64,000 nt of DNA from assembly GCA_011526105.1 (NCBI GenBank), contig WYAZ01000194.1, forward strand, positions 1-64,000, given 5' to 3'. This document shows positions 9,739-19,105 of this stretch, one piece after another. The notes under the pieces were generated by a model. That model searched no databases. It was not told where the DNA came from and saw only the letters and a program-made list of their open reading frames with translations. A program made the translations under genes and the position numbers. This stretch comes from Deltaproteobacteria bacterium (lineage in GTDB: Bacteria; Myxococcota; Kuafuiibacteriia; Kuafuiibacteriales; Kuafuiibacteriaceae). Position 1 is the first letter of the stretch; each line of letters opens with the position of its first letter.

Positions 9739-10559
9739 GCCGCCTGGCGGCGCGCTTCGAGCTCGCGCGCAAGCTGGATGTAGCTCTGCGAACCGCGGCT
9801 CGCGACGTCATAGAGGATGACCGGCTGCCCGAAGGAGGGGGCCTCCGAGAGCCGGATGTTCCGAGGGATTCGGGTCTCGAAGACCTTCTCCAGGAAGTAG
9901 CGGCTCACCTCATTGATCACCTGATGTGCGAGGTTGTTTCGCGGATCGTACATCGTAAAGACGATGCCTTCGATCTGTAGGCTGGGGTTCAAGGCCTCAC
10001 GCACACGTTCGATGGTGGAGATGAGTTTGCTGAGCCCCTCCATCGCGTAGTACTCGCACTGCACCGGCACGAGCACGGAGTGCGATGCGGTGAGCGCGTT
10101 GATGGTGAGCAGATCGAGCGAGGGCGGGCAGTCCACGACGATGTAGTCGTAGTCGGCCGCGACCGGAGCCAGCGCCAGACGAAGACGATTCTGACCACCC
10201 TCGATGTCCGCGAGCTCGAGGGGCGCGCCGGCGAGGTTGGGGCTGGAGGGCGCGATGTAGAGCTTGTCGATCTCGGTGGATCGAATGACCGCCTTCAGCT
10301 CGAGGTCACCAAGCAAGACCTCGTAGATGCCGGCCTCGACGCCGGCTAGGGGCACCCCCACCCCGCTGGATGCGTTTCCCTGAGGGTCCACGTCCACGAG
10401 CAGCACCCGACGTCCGTCGGCGGCGAGCGAGGCGGCGAGGTTCACGGCGGTCGTGGTCTTACCCACCCCGCCCTTTTGGTTCGCAATCGAGATGATCCGA
10501 GCTTCCACGGCGCAGCCCGCGGGTACCACGAGGGTCCGCCCACCGGCAATGGTTGACAT
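9735..10559 (-). CDS. parA: ParA/Soj-family ATPase (orphan)
   Basis: A ParA/MinD-superfamily ATPase with the deviant Walker [19 protein letters not shown], a Walker A' DVDPQGNAS, and [14 protein letters not shown] as Walker B. A C-terminal [13 protein letters not shown] is typical of chromosomal Soj/ParA. The ATG at 10559 gives 274 residues, but a GTG at 10508 would begin [14 protein letters not shown] and give 257, nearer the family norm. Neither has a strong ribosome site. No parB or parS is visible, and the downstream partner is a Ser/Thr kinase. It may therefore position another cargo, although a chromosomal segregation role cannot be excluded. The etfB gene diverges 68 bases away. Confidence 0.88.
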   Translation of the reverse strand: MSTIAGGRTLVVPAGCAVEARIISIANQKGGVGKTTTAVNLAASLAADGRRVLLVDVDPQGNASSGVGVPLAGVEAGIYEVLLGDLELKAVIRSTEIDKLYIAPSSPNLAGAPLELADIEGGQNRLRLALAPVAADYDYIVVDCPPSLDLLTINALTASHSVLVPVQCEYYAMEGLSKLISTIERVREALNPSLQIEGIVFTMYDPRNNLAHQVINEVSRYFLEKVFETRIPRNIRLSEAPSFGQPVILYDVASRGSQSYIQLARELEARRQAA

Positions 10560-10627
10560 CAGAGTCAGCGCGTCACTAGAACACGGCGGCGGTGGGGTCG
10601 GACCCACCTGAAGCTGGAGACAAAACC

Positions 10628-11422
10628 ATGAAGATTCTGGTCACCATGAAGCGCGTCACCGACTACGAGCGCAAGGTGAAGATCGCCCCCGACGGCTCGC
10701 ACCTCATCACCGAGGGCATGAACTTCGTCGCCAACCCTTTTGACGAGATCGCAGTGGAAGAGGCCTTGCGCCTCACCAAGGCCCACGGCGGCGAGGTCGT
10801 GGTGTTCAGCGCCGGCCCCAAAGACGCGGCGCAGCAGATCCGACAGGGCCTCGCCATGGGGGCCGATCGCGGCATCCACCTCCTCACGGACAAGGAACTC
10901 GACTCCGACGCCGTCGCCCGGCTGCTCGCGAAGGTCGTGGACCAGGAGAAGCCGGATCTCGTGATCCTCGGCAAGCAGGCGACGGATGACGACGCCAACC
11001 AGGCGGGACAGCTCCTCGCGGGGTACCTCGGCTGGGCCCAGGGCACCTTCGCCTCGAAGCACGAGGGCCTCGAAGGGCCGGAAGAGAAGGCCCAGAAGCC
11101 CGGCCTCGCGATCGAAGGCGGCAAGGTCCACGTGGTGCGTGAGGTCGACGGCGGCCTCGAGACCATCGCGCTCGACATGCCGGCGGTGGTCACGACCGAT
11201 CTCCGGCTGAACCACCCGCGCTTCACCACGCTTCCGAACATCATGAAGGCCAAGAAGAAGAAGCTCGACGAAGTCACCGCGGAGAGCCTTGGCGTGGACC
11301 TCAGCCCCAAGGTCAAGATGCTGCGCTTCTCGGAGCCGCCGGCACGTACGGCCGGGCAGATCGTCGACTCGGTCGACACCCTCATCCACAAGCTCAAGAA
11401 CGAGCGGAAGGTCATCGCCTGA
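10628..11422 (+). CDS. etfB: Electron transfer flavoprotein beta subunit
   Basis: The 264-residue beta subunit of ETF, which takes electrons from acyl-CoA and other flavin dehydrogenases and passes them toward the quinone pool. It starts [19 protein letters not shown], has the family's [14 protein letters not shown] segment and the [13 protein letters not shown] motif that binds AMP or an adenine nucleotide. The C-terminal half carries the PPARTAGQ segment before a helix. The ATG at 10628 is preceded by GGAGA, and codons upstream of it do not look like ETF. It is followed after 13 bases by etfA. Confidence 0.95.
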   Translation: MKILVTMKRVTDYERKVKIAPDGSHLITEGMNFVANPFDEIAVEEALRLTKAHGGEVVVFSAGPKDAAQQIRQGLAMGADRGIHLLTDKELDSDAVARLLAKVVDQEKPDLVILGKQATDDDANQAGQLLAGYLGWAQGTFASKHEGLEGPEEKAQKPGLAIEGGKVHVVREVDGGLETIALDMPAVVTTDLRLNHPRFTTLPNIMKAKKKKLDEVTAESLGVDLSPKVKMLRFSEPPARTAGQIVDSVDTLIHKLKNERKVIA

Positions 11423-11435
11423 AAGGGACGCCCCA

Positions 11436-12392
11436 ATGTCGAACATCCTCGTCATCGCCGAACTCGGCACCGACAAATCACTGAAGAAGGCCACCCTCAC
11501 CGCGGTGACGTTTGCGCGCGAGGCGGCCAAGCGCACCGGCGGCAAGGTCCACGCGTTGGTCATGGGCAAAGGCGTGGCCACGCCCGCAGGCGAGCTCGCC
11601 AAGTACGTCGACGTGGTGCACACCGCCGACCAGGCGGGGCTCGAGGCGCCGGTGGCCGAACCTTATGCAACCGCCATCAAAGCGGGGGCCGGCGCGAGCC
11701 AAGCCCAAGTCATCGTCATGGCCGCGACCAACCACGGAAAAGACGTGCTCCCGCGCGCCGCTGCCCTGCTCGGTGCGGGCATGGCCTCGGACGTCATCGG
11801 CTTCGACGGGAGCGCCGGCTTTCAGCTGAAGCGCCCCATTCAAGCGGGCAACGTCATCGCGACCGTCGAGATCACGACCGACACCAAGGTCGTGAGCACC
11901 AGGCCCACCGAGTTCGACGCCGCGGCTCCTTCCGCCGGTGCGGGCACGGTGCAGCCGCTCGCGGTCGAGCTCGGCCCGCAGAAGACCCGCTTCGTGAAGC
12001 TGGACCCCGTCGTTTCGGAGCGCCCGGATCTCACGGACGCTCGCGTCGTGGTCTCGGGTGGCCGAGGCTTCAAGGACGCGGAGAACTTCAAGAAGCTGAT
12101 CGAGCCTCTGGCCGACAAGCTCAACGCCGCCATCGGCGCGAGCCGTGCGGTCGTGGACGCCGGCTGGGTGCCGAACGACATGCAGGTCGGACAGACCGGC
12201 AAGGTCGTCGCACCCGACCTGTACATCGCCATCGGGATCTCGGGCGCCATTCAGCACGTCGCCGGCATGAAGGGCAGTAAGACCATCGTCGCGATCAACA
12301 AGGACGCGGAGGCGCCCATCTTTCAGATCGCGGACTACGGTCTCGTCGCCGATCTGTTCAAGGCCGTGCCGGAGCTGGTGGAGAAGCTCTAG
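11436..12392 (+). CDS. etfA: Electron transfer flavoprotein alpha subunit
   Basis: The 318-residue FAD-binding alpha subunit of ETF. The N-terminal domain begins MSNILVIAELGTDKS. The C-terminal FAD domain shows ARVVVSGGRGFKD, then AGWVPNDMQVGQTGKVVAPDLYIAIGISGAIQH (quoted in two motifs: VGQTGK and IGISGAIQH) and a closing INKDAEAPIFQIADYG. These are the classic ETF-alpha signatures. The ATG at 11436 follows a GGGACG element, 13 bases after etfB. Its TAG stop sits in a CTAG palindrome shared with the convergent lipoprotein gene. No ETF:quinone oxidoreductase is in the window. Confidence 0.95.
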   Translation: MSNILVIAELGTDKSLKKATLTAVTFAREAAKRTGGKVHALVMGKGVATPAGELAKYVDVVHTADQAGLEAPVAEPYATAIKAGAGASQAQVIVMAATNHGKDVLPRAAALLGAGMASDVIGFDGSAGFQLKRPIQAGNVIATVEITTDTKVVSTRPTEFDAAAPSAGAGTVQPLAVELGPQKTRFVKLDPVVSERPDLTDARVVVSGGRGFKDAENFKKLIEPLADKLNAAIGASRAVVDAGWVPNDMQVGQTGKVVAPDLYIAIGISGAIQHVAGMKGSKTIVAINKDAEAPIFQIADYGLVADLFKAVPELVEKL

Positions 12393-13987
12393 TCCAACTC
12401 GGTCAACTCGTAGACCGCCGGCCCGTAGCCGCCGAGGATCACCCGCTCGTCGGCGACGGACCCGGTCGTGAGGCTCCAGTCGCCCTCCGACTCGATCGGC
12501 GCGCCATCCAGGGCGAGCGCGAGCGCGCAAGGGTCGGCGCCGACCTGGACCAGGGCGACGTTGCACCTCTCGATCCCGAGGACGAGGAAGTCGCCTTCTC
12601 GCCCCGCGGCCACCGGCGCCCGCAGGTTGGACCCCGGCCGAAGCCAGCCGCAGGTCGTTTGAGTCGCGGCGCAGTCCGCAAACGCCTCCTCCAGATAGAC
12701 CGGCTGTGGGATCCAGTCGCGCGGCCCGCGCCGCAGCCAGGTTTGGCCATCGGAGCCCGCCAGAAGGAGCTGCGCCGAGCTCTCGATCGTGGTCGCGCCT
12801 CGGAAGTTCACGCCACCCGCCCCCGCCAGCGGATAGACGTCGCCGTTCGAGACCGGCTCGAACAGATTGCCCTCGTAGACCTGCTTGCCGTTTCCGATCG
12901 CCAGGAAGCGCCGAGGCGACTCGGGCAGCGGCGCGAGCACGGTCGCCTCGAAGCGCGGCTCGAGCCGAGCCACTGGGGCCGCGCTCGCGCTGGTGGCTGT
13001 GACCACCACGTCCGTACCCACCGCCACCCACGCGCCCTCGGGGAAGACGTGGATCGCCGCGAGCCCGCGGCGATCATCCGACTCGGGCCGATCGTAGAAC
13101 CGGAGGCGGGGCTCGCCGACGATCGCGCCGGTGGGTCCGACCGTCACCTGGAGGAGCGCCGCCCCCGTGGGGTGGAGCACCCGCGGGTGCTGGAGCTCCA
13201 TGGCCACGAGCAGAACCGTCGGTCCTTCGGGCCACTCGCTCGACAGAACCGCAACGTCCTTGGCTTCCCAGGGCGGCGGCAGCTTGACGAGCTCGAGGTC
13301 CGTGTAGTCGAGCTCGAGGTCCTGGTACGCGAGGAGTTGGGTGGGCGGCTCGCTTCGCGAGAAAAGCGCAAGTCCAGTTCGGGTCGAAGCCAGGACCGTG
13401 TCACGGTCGAGCGACACCAAGTCCGCGATGTAGCAGGACTTGGGACGCGAAGAGCCCCGACACTCCGGAACATCCCACTTCGGGCCAAGGTGCCGAAGGT
13501 GCGGACGCCGCTCAGCTCCGCAGGCCCTCCGCTGAAACCGAAGCGAGAGGCCGGCCGGCGGCTCGGCCGCTTCGTAGCCTCCCGAGCGCGCGTCGAAGCG
13601 GACCGCTGCGACCTGCGTGTGTTCGAGCGAGACCTCGAGTCCCACGGGCGTTCGCACCCCGCTTTCGCACGACGCCTCACTTTCGTCGCGGGTGGAGCTC
13701 GGTCCCAAGGAGAGCGAAGACCGCAGCAGCGCGCGATCGGTCGAGAACCTCGCCTCGAGGGGCGCGAGTTCGAAAGTGAGGTGCCAAAGCACTTGTCCTT
13801 CCTGAACCGCGATGGGCTCGGAAGACTGACGCTCATCGCCGAAGAAGGGTCCGAGCACGTCTCCCTCCAAGACGCCCGCCCGGGTCCGGAGCCAGAAGCC
13901 GAGATCACCGCTCGGCGGGGCCGAGATGTTCGAGGTCTCTACGCAAGCCGACAGTAGGCCCGCGAGGGCCCAGACCGCGGCGTCCAT
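12389..13987 (-). CDS. Large secreted lipoprotein, possible beta-propeller, function unknown
   Basis: No family is recognised. A start at 13987 gives 532 residues with a short signal peptide ending LAGLLSAC, so Cys15 is the probable lipidation site. A frame 12 codons longer begins with basic residues and is possible. The body has repeated strand-rich units such as GGVNFRGATTIESSAQLLLAGSDGQ (seen as FRGATTIESSAQLLLAG) and GNGKQVYEGNLFEP. It ends GYGPAVYELTELD, which fits a propeller or YncE-like fold. It is similar in design to the lipoprotein at 150-1565. Its stop codon overlaps the convergent etfA stop by 4 bases. Confidence 0.65.
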   Translation of the reverse strand: MDAAVWALAGLLSACVETSNISAPPSGDLGFWLRTRAGVLEGDVLGPFFGDERQSSEPIAVQEGQVLWHLTFELAPLEARFSTDRALLRSSLSLGPSSTRDESEASCESGVRTPVGLEVSLEHTQVAAVRFDARSGGYEAAEPPAGLSLRFQRRACGAERRPHLRHLGPKWDVPECRGSSRPKSCYIADLVSLDRDTVLASTRTGLALFSRSEPPTQLLAYQDLELDYTDLELVKLPPPWEAKDVAVLSSEWPEGPTVLLVAMELQHPRVLHPTGAALLQVTVGPTGAIVGEPRLRFYDRPESDDRRGLAAIHVFPEGAWVAVGTDVVVTATSASAAPVARLEPRFEATVLAPLPESPRRFLAIGNGKQVYEGNLFEPVSNGDVYPLAGAGGVNFRGATTIESSAQLLLAGSDGQTWLRRGPRDWIPQPVYLEEAFADCAATQTTCGWLRPGSNLRAPVAAGREGDFLVLGIERCNVALVQVGADPCALALALDGAPIESEGDWSLTTGSVADERVILGGYGPAVYELTELD

Positions 13988-14105
13988 CGGCCCCCAGCGT
14001 CCACCACGCCCATGCCGCCCCATTTCGGCCCAAGAATCGCACGCAAGCCGCCTGCTTCCCAGACTCGTACCGGTTCTGGGGGCATGCTAGGGTCTCCGCC
14101 GTCTC

Positions 14106-15653
14106 GTGGAGTCGAGCATCCTCATCAACTGCGGGTTTGGCGAAACCCGGGTGGCGCTCCTCGAAGATGGCGCGCCGGCCGAGATCTTCATCGAGCGTCA
14201 CAGCGAGGTCGGACTCGTCGGGAACATCTACAAGGGTCGAGTCACCCGCGTGCTCCCGGGGATGGAAGCGGCCTTCCTCGACATCGGCCTCTCCCGAGCC
14301 GCGTTTCTGTACGTGGATGACGTCTGGACCCCGCCCGAGGTCGAGCCGCCCACAGAGCTCGACTTCGGAGCCCCAGCCCCCGCCGAGAGCACACGCGATC
14401 TCGCGGCCAAGCCTCGCCAGACCGGGAACCGACGCGAGGACCGCCCCTCCATCACCAAGCTCCTGAGGGAAGGCCAGGACCTCCTGGTCCAGGTCAGCAA
14501 GGACCCCATCGGCACCAAGGGCGCCCGGGTCACCGCCCACCTCACCCTCGCCGGACGCTTTGCGGTCTTGATGCCGAACCACCAGCACGTGGGGATCTCG
14601 AAACGGATCACCGACGAAGGAGAACGAACCCGACTGCGCGCGCTCGTGGAGTCGCTGCGGCAGCCCTCCGAAGGCTTCATCGTCCGCACCGAAGGTCAGG
14701 GCATTGGAGAGTCCGAGCTCGTGAGCGACATCGAGTTCTTGCGGGCGCTCTGGCAGGACATCGAGGGAGGCGCCGCGAGCCGCCCCGCACCGAGCCTCGT
14801 GCAGGCGGAGCTGGACATCGTGCTGCGAGCCGCGCGCGACCTCTTCACGCGAGACGTGCGTCGTTTTGTCGTGGACGACGCGCCACAAGCCGAGCGCATC
14901 CGCGCGTTGATGCGCAAGTACGCCCCCGAGATGGCGGAGCGGGTCGAGGTTCATGAGGACGCCATTGGGCTCTTCGATCACTTCGGCGTCGAGACGGAGC
15001 TCGAGCGAGCGCTCCTGCGAGAGGTGCCCCTCAGGAGCGGAGGCAGCATCGTCATCGACCAGGCCGAGGCGCTCACCGCGATCGACATCAACACTGGAAG
15101 TTTTGTCGGCAAGCAGAACCTCGAATCCACCATCCTGAGAACCAACCTCGAGGCCGCCAAGGTGATCGTGAGCCAGATTCGGCTCCGCAACATCGGGGGG
15201 ATCATCATCGTCGACTTCATCGACATGGAGTCGGAAGAGAACCGAGCGCTCGTCTACAAGGCCTTCTGTGAGGAACTCGAGCGCGACCGGGCCAAGAGCC
15301 ACCCACTGCCCATCAGCCCGCTCGGGGTCCTCGAGATGACCCGAAAGCGCGTTCGAGATTCGCTGGGTGCGATGCTGACCGAACCGTGCCCCTACTGCGG
15401 CGGGCTCGGACGGCTGCGGTCGCGCCTCACGGTCTGCCACGAGATCTTCCGGGAGCTCACTCGGCAGAGCAGAGTGTCCCCGGCCGCCGATCTCGTCGTG
15501 AGCGCGCACCCAGAGGTCGCGGCCATGTTGGCGGAGGAGAACGCGGAGACGCTGAGCTCGCTCGAGAAGGCTTCAGGCGGCGTGATCCTGATTCAGGCAC
15601 GGCGCGACTTCCACCAGGAGCGCTACGAGATCCACCGAAGAGGCAATGCGTGA
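14106..15653 (+). CDS. rng: Ribonuclease G / RNase E-family endoribonuclease
   Basis: A 515-residue RNase E/G-type enzyme for single-stranded RNA processing and decay. It has an N-terminal S1-like RNA-binding domain (NIYKGRVTRVLPGMEAAFLDIG). The catalytic metal-binding residues are Asp327 and Asn329 (AIDINTGSF) and Asp370 (VDFID), with the same 43-residue spacing as Asp303-Asp346 in E. coli RNase E. The zinc-link cysteines are Cys428 and Cys431 (CPYCGG). An insertion of about 40 residues lies within the S1 region (residues ~75-115). It starts at GTG 14106 and overlaps the next gene by 4 bases (GTGA). The long C-terminal degradosome scaffold of RNase E is absent. Confidence 0.93.
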   Translation: MESSILINCGFGETRVALLEDGAPAEIFIERHSEVGLVGNIYKGRVTRVLPGMEAAFLDIGLSRAAFLYVDDVWTPPEVEPPTELDFGAPAPAESTRDLAAKPRQTGNRREDRPSITKLLREGQDLLVQVSKDPIGTKGARVTAHLTLAGRFAVLMPNHQHVGISKRITDEGERTRLRALVESLRQPSEGFIVRTEGQGIGESELVSDIEFLRALWQDIEGGAASRPAPSLVQAELDIVLRAARDLFTRDVRRFVVDDAPQAERIRALMRKYAPEMAERVEVHEDAIGLFDHFGVETELERALLREVPLRSGGSIVIDQAEALTAIDINTGSFVGKQNLESTILRTNLEAAKVIVSQIRLRNIGGIIIVDFIDMESEENRALVYKAFCEELERDRAKSHPLPISPLGVLEMTRKRVRDSLGAMLTEPCPYCGGLGRLRSRLTVCHEIFRELTRQSRVSPAADLVVSAHPEVAAMLAEENAETLSSLEKASGGVILIQARRDFHQERYEIHRRGNA

Positions 15654-17704
15654 GGCGGGCACACCTCACTGCCTTGGCTACGCTCGGGCTCTCGCTCGCG
15701 CTCGGCACCCGCAACGCGCACGCGGAGGTCGATCTCACTTTGCTCCAGCTCGGCGGCGGTTTCCTGGTGAACGACCGTGCCTCGGTCATCCCGCTCGAGG
15801 TCCACGTGCGGGAGGGCGACGGTCCCCTCGCCGTTCGGGCCGCAGGGGTGAAGGCCGCCCGAGGCGAGATCTCCGGCATCCGAGTTCGAAGCGGCGGCCG
15901 AGTCGCGTTCCTCTATCAGCCCTCGGGCTCGGAGCAGCGCGAAGAGACCCTGAGCTTCACGCTCGAGAAGAAGAGCGGAGACCGGATCCTCCTGGACCTG
16001 TCGTTCGAGCTGCCCGAACCCAGCAGCCCGCGTCTCACGTTCGAAGTGAGCCCCAACGATCTCGACGGATCCGACCCACAGCCGGTCCAGGTGAGCGCGG
16101 CCATGAATGGAAGCGGCGCCATGTCACTCGAGGTCTCCGCCTCTCATGGAACGCTGAGTGGGCCGGCTCAGCCCGTCCGCGGCCCAGGAAAGCTCCAGCT
16201 CAACCGGGTCCTCGAGCCCCCCAAAGACCTCCCCGACGACGCGCCGAGCCATCTGGTGCTCGTGGCCGCCGCCGCCGACGAACGTGGTTTCGCGGCTGCA
16301 AAACAAGGGGTCATGGTAGTCGCGAACCTTCGCATCAGCGCCGAGGTGCCCAGCGGCTACAAGCTCCTGCTCGAGGGGACCGAGAGCCCCGTGGACTCCG
16401 TTCGCGCGGCCGCGGACGGACGGACCGTGATCGAGGGCCGGGCGCGTTACGGGGCGCCGATTCGTGCGTTCATCGTGCGCGGCAAGAAGCGCAAGGAGAT
16501 CCCCATCGCCGTGCCCGCCGGCTTCGTGCCGCTGGCGGAGACCATCGCCCTCCCCGGTCAGAACGTGGCGGACGGAGGCACCGGCCCCACGCTCGTTGTG
16601 GCTTTGCCGCCGGCGCCCCTCGGCGCGAAGCTCTACTGGCCGGAGCTGGCCGTCGAAGGCGCCACTCTCGTGAGCACGATCGAGCTCGCGCCGGATGTTC
16701 GAGTGCTGGTGCTCGAGCGTCCCACCACCCCCGGCCCGGTCTCGGTGCTCATCGATGGCGCCGCCCAGCGACCCATCCACTTCCGGGCCTCCTTCGGGCG
16801 CGAGCTCTCCTTGGAAGAGGCGGTGGCCGACCGCGGAGAGCGCGCCGCGCTCCGCCTCGTCGTCAAGGACAGCTTCGGTCATCCGACGGACGTCCCCACC
16901 CCGAAGGCCCGACTGGCCAGCGGCTTCGAGCTCGAGCTGAAACGAACGAGCGAGGGCGAGTATCGCGTGGTGGTCCCGCCGGGCGCGCCCGGTGACACCG
17001 GCGACGCCGTATCCGTCGTCACCGAGTTGCCGCCCCCGAGGGTCGTCGCAGGTGATCCGCCCGAACTCGCCGAAGCTCGCGCCGAGGTCCGTCTCGAAGG
17101 TCCGGCGCCGGCGATTCGGCCCGATGATGGACCGAGCGCCGGTCCCCCTCGTCCCTCGGTGAGCGGCATCCCCATTCGCGTCGGCCTCTCCGCCCTCGCC
17201 ATCGCCGGCACCACGTTTGGATCACAGCTCCTCTTTGGCGGCGCCTTCGGCGTCGAAGTGCGCATGCCCTTCTTCGATCGAATCGCGCTCCGCGCGGGCT
17301 TTGAAGCGTACCGAGGCACCGGCCAAGGCGTGGTCGACTTCCAAGGCGCGAGCGAGCTCGAAGCCTCCTCGGCGGTTGGTGGCACCATCATCCCCATCGA
17401 GCTCGGCTTCGTGTTCCTCGACACCAGCTTCGTCGAGCTGATGGTGCGGGCCGGCATGGGCATCCGCTCCGAATCGGCCTCGCTCGAGGTGGGCGGAGAT
17501 GCCGCGGGTGGCGGCTCGCGGACCGGACTGTCCGCACGCACGTCACTCGAAGCCGGCTTCTATCTTGGCCCCGGCACCATCAACCTCGGGGTCACCCTAG
17601 ATGGGTTGGGGGCTTCCGCGAACGATCTGTCCGGAGAACGGGTGACCTTTGAAGGCTCGCTGACGAATCTCCGTCTCGATCTCGGCTATCGGATCTGGCT
17701 TTAG
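15650..17704 (+). CDS. Secreted outer-membrane barrel protein with Ig-like N-terminal region, function unknown
   Basis: A 684-residue protein with a clear signal peptide (VRRAHLTALATLGLSLALG, cleavage near NAHA). Residues ~25-520 look like several beta-sandwich or Ig-like modules. The C-terminal ~170 residues alternate polar and hydrophobic residues and end in LRLDLGYRIWL, a terminal aromatic pattern fitting an outer-membrane barrel. Between them is a Pro/Gly-rich hinge. The GTG at 15650 overlaps the rng stop, and a longer frame upstream only rereads rng out of phase. The next gene is an Omp85-like protein 8 bases away, so the two may act together in the outer membrane. This is inference from position. 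Confidence 0.7.
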   Translation: MRRAHLTALATLGLSLALGTRNAHAEVDLTLLQLGGGFLVNDRASVIPLEVHVREGDGPLAVRAAGVKAARGEISGIRVRSGGRVAFLYQPSGSEQREETLSFTLEKKSGDRILLDLSFELPEPSSPRLTFEVSPNDLDGSDPQPVQVSAAMNGSGAMSLEVSASHGTLSGPAQPVRGPGKLQLNRVLEPPKDLPDDAPSHLVLVAAAADERGFAAAKQGVMVVANLRISAEVPSGYKLLLEGTESPVDSVRAAADGRTVIEGRARYGAPIRAFIVRGKKRKEIPIAVPAGFVPLAETIALPGQNVADGGTGPTLVVALPPAPLGAKLYWPELAVEGATLVSTIELAPDVRVLVLERPTTPGPVSVLIDGAAQRPIHFRASFGRELSLEEAVADRGERAALRLVVKDSFGHPTDVPTPKARLASGFELELKRTSEGEYRVVVPPGAPGDTGDAVSVVTELPPPRVVAGDPPELAEARAEVRLEGPAPAIRPDDGPSAGPPRPSVSGIPIRVGLSALAIAGTTFGSQLLFGGAFGVEVRMPFFDRIALRAGFEAYRGTGQGVVDFQGASELEASSAVGGTIIPIELGFVFLDTSFVELMVRAGMGIRSESASLEVGGDAAGGGSRTGLSARTSLEAGFYLGPGTINLGVTLDGLGASANDLSGERVTFEGSLTNLRLDLGYRIWL

Positions 17705-17712
17705 GAGCCCGC

Positions 17713-19092
17713 TTGCGCCGCTTCCTCTCTGCCCTTGGTCTGGCTTCGCTCCTCGTGGCCCTCAGCGGCGAGAGTCGGGCGCAGAGCCAGACCAGCACCC
17801 CCGCGGAGAGCTTCCCGCTGCTCGGCGATCCTGAGGACTATCCGGAGAGCCGGGCGCTGATCATCGAAGCCATCGAACTCATCGGAAACGAGAAGACCGT
17901 TCGCCACGTCATACTTCGGCGAATGGACGTGGACGTGGGTGAACTGGTCGACGACGACGCGCTCGAGACCTCCCGGTTGAGGCTGCTCGGCACCGGCTAC
18001 TTCAAGACCGTGGAGCTCTCGCTTCGGCGCGGGTCGCGTCGTGGCCGGGTCATCCTGGTGGTCGAGGTGGAGGAGCGCAACACCATCACCGTCGACGGTC
18101 TCTACTATGGTGGCTCGGAGGTCTCCCCGTTCTTCGGGGGGGTGAGCATGCTCGAGTCCAACTTCCTCGGGCGCGGAGTCACCGCCGGCCTGGGATTCGT
18201 GGCGGGCGAGAACCGTCAGGCCCTCGAGGGGCACATCTTCATCCCAGACCTCGGCAACACCCCGCTGCAGCTCTCGGCCTCCGGCATCTACGTGGGCGCC
18301 GCCCGCGAGTCCCTCCTCTCCGACCGACCGAATCGAGGTCAGCTCCAGTACTCACGCATTGGCGGCGCCATCGGACTCGGGCTCGGCGTTGGCTCCGCCC
18401 AGCGGGTTCTGCTCGAGTATCGCCTCGAGACCGTGCAGGTCGATCGTTTGCCGGATCTGCCGCCCGACGTGATCCGTCCCGCGCCCAGCATTCAGTTCGA
18501 CGAGTCTTTCCTGTCCTCCGTCTCCCTCACCTTCGAACGCGACACGCGCGACGACTCCTTCGTGCCCACCAGTGGCCACCGGCTCGCGCTCGGCATCGAG
18601 ACCTCCACGGCGCTGATCGGCTCGAGCTACGACTTCACGAAGTACACCGCCGACGCCCAGATCGCGTTTTCGACGTACGAAGAGCAGGCCCTGAGCCTGC
18701 GTCTGTTCGCCGGCTTCATCCAAGGACGTGCGCCGTTCTTTTCGCAGTTCTTCTTCAGGGACCACGCGCACTTCGCGATCGGAGAGGACTCCTTGCCGCG
18801 TGTGCTCGGCGTGAACTTCTCTCCCGCCAATGACTACGACGACCTCATCGTCTCCGCCGGCGCCGACTACAGCTTCCAGCTTCAGCGAGGCTCCGACTTC
18901 TTATACCGCACCTATCTGTACCTGGGGGCCGAGCTCACCGCCGCGTCTTCCCTGGACGAGCTGCAGGAGGACCTCGACGGACGCGGCATCGGCGACCGCT
19001 TCCCGCTTTCCTTCGACGTAGGCCTTCGACTGGACACAGACATCGGCAACTTCACGTTCTCGGTCGCCTACGTCCTGGACCTCTTCCTCTAG
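17713..19092 (+). CDS. Omp85/BamA-like outer-membrane protein with one POTRA-like domain
   Basis: A 459-residue protein with a signal peptide (cleavage near SRAQS). Residues ~48-115 form one POTRA-like unit: IIEAIELIGNEKTVRHVILRRM, DDDALETSRLRLLGTGYFKTVEL (shortened here to LRLLGTGYFKTVEL). The rest is a barrel-like region with LESNFLGRGVTAGLGF, SVSLTFERDTRDDSFVPTSG (the conserved DTRD segment) and a final Phe-Leu end. The TTG start at 17713 has AGGAG about 5 bases upstream. BamA has five POTRAs, so this is a shorter family member, possibly a TamA- or FhaC-like protein for another substrate. Confidence 0.78.
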   Translation: MRRFLSALGLASLLVALSGESRAQSQTSTPAESFPLLGDPEDYPESRALIIEAIELIGNEKTVRHVILRRMDVDVGELVDDDALETSRLRLLGTGYFKTVELSLRRGSRRGRVILVVEVEERNTITVDGLYYGGSEVSPFFGGVSMLESNFLGRGVTAGLGFVAGENRQALEGHIFIPDLGNTPLQLSASGIYVGAARESLLSDRPNRGQLQYSRIGGAIGLGLGVGSAQRVLLEYRLETVQVDRLPDLPPDVIRPAPSIQFDESFLSSVSLTFERDTRDDSFVPTSGHRLALGIETSTALIGSSYDFTKYTADAQIAFSTYEEQALSLRLFAGFIQGRAPFFSQFFFRDHAHFAIGEDSLPRVLGVNFSPANDYDDLIVSAGADYSFQLQRGSDFLYRTYLYLGAELTAASSLDELQEDLDGRGIGDRFPLSFDVGLRLDTDIGNFTFSVAYVLDLFL

Positions 19093-19105
19093 AGAGACGT
19101 AGGCG

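Noticed and set aside
15386-15649. Upstream extension of the barrel gene at 15650
   Set aside because: It lies inside rng in another frame and gives Arg/Ala-rich residues before a perfect signal peptide.
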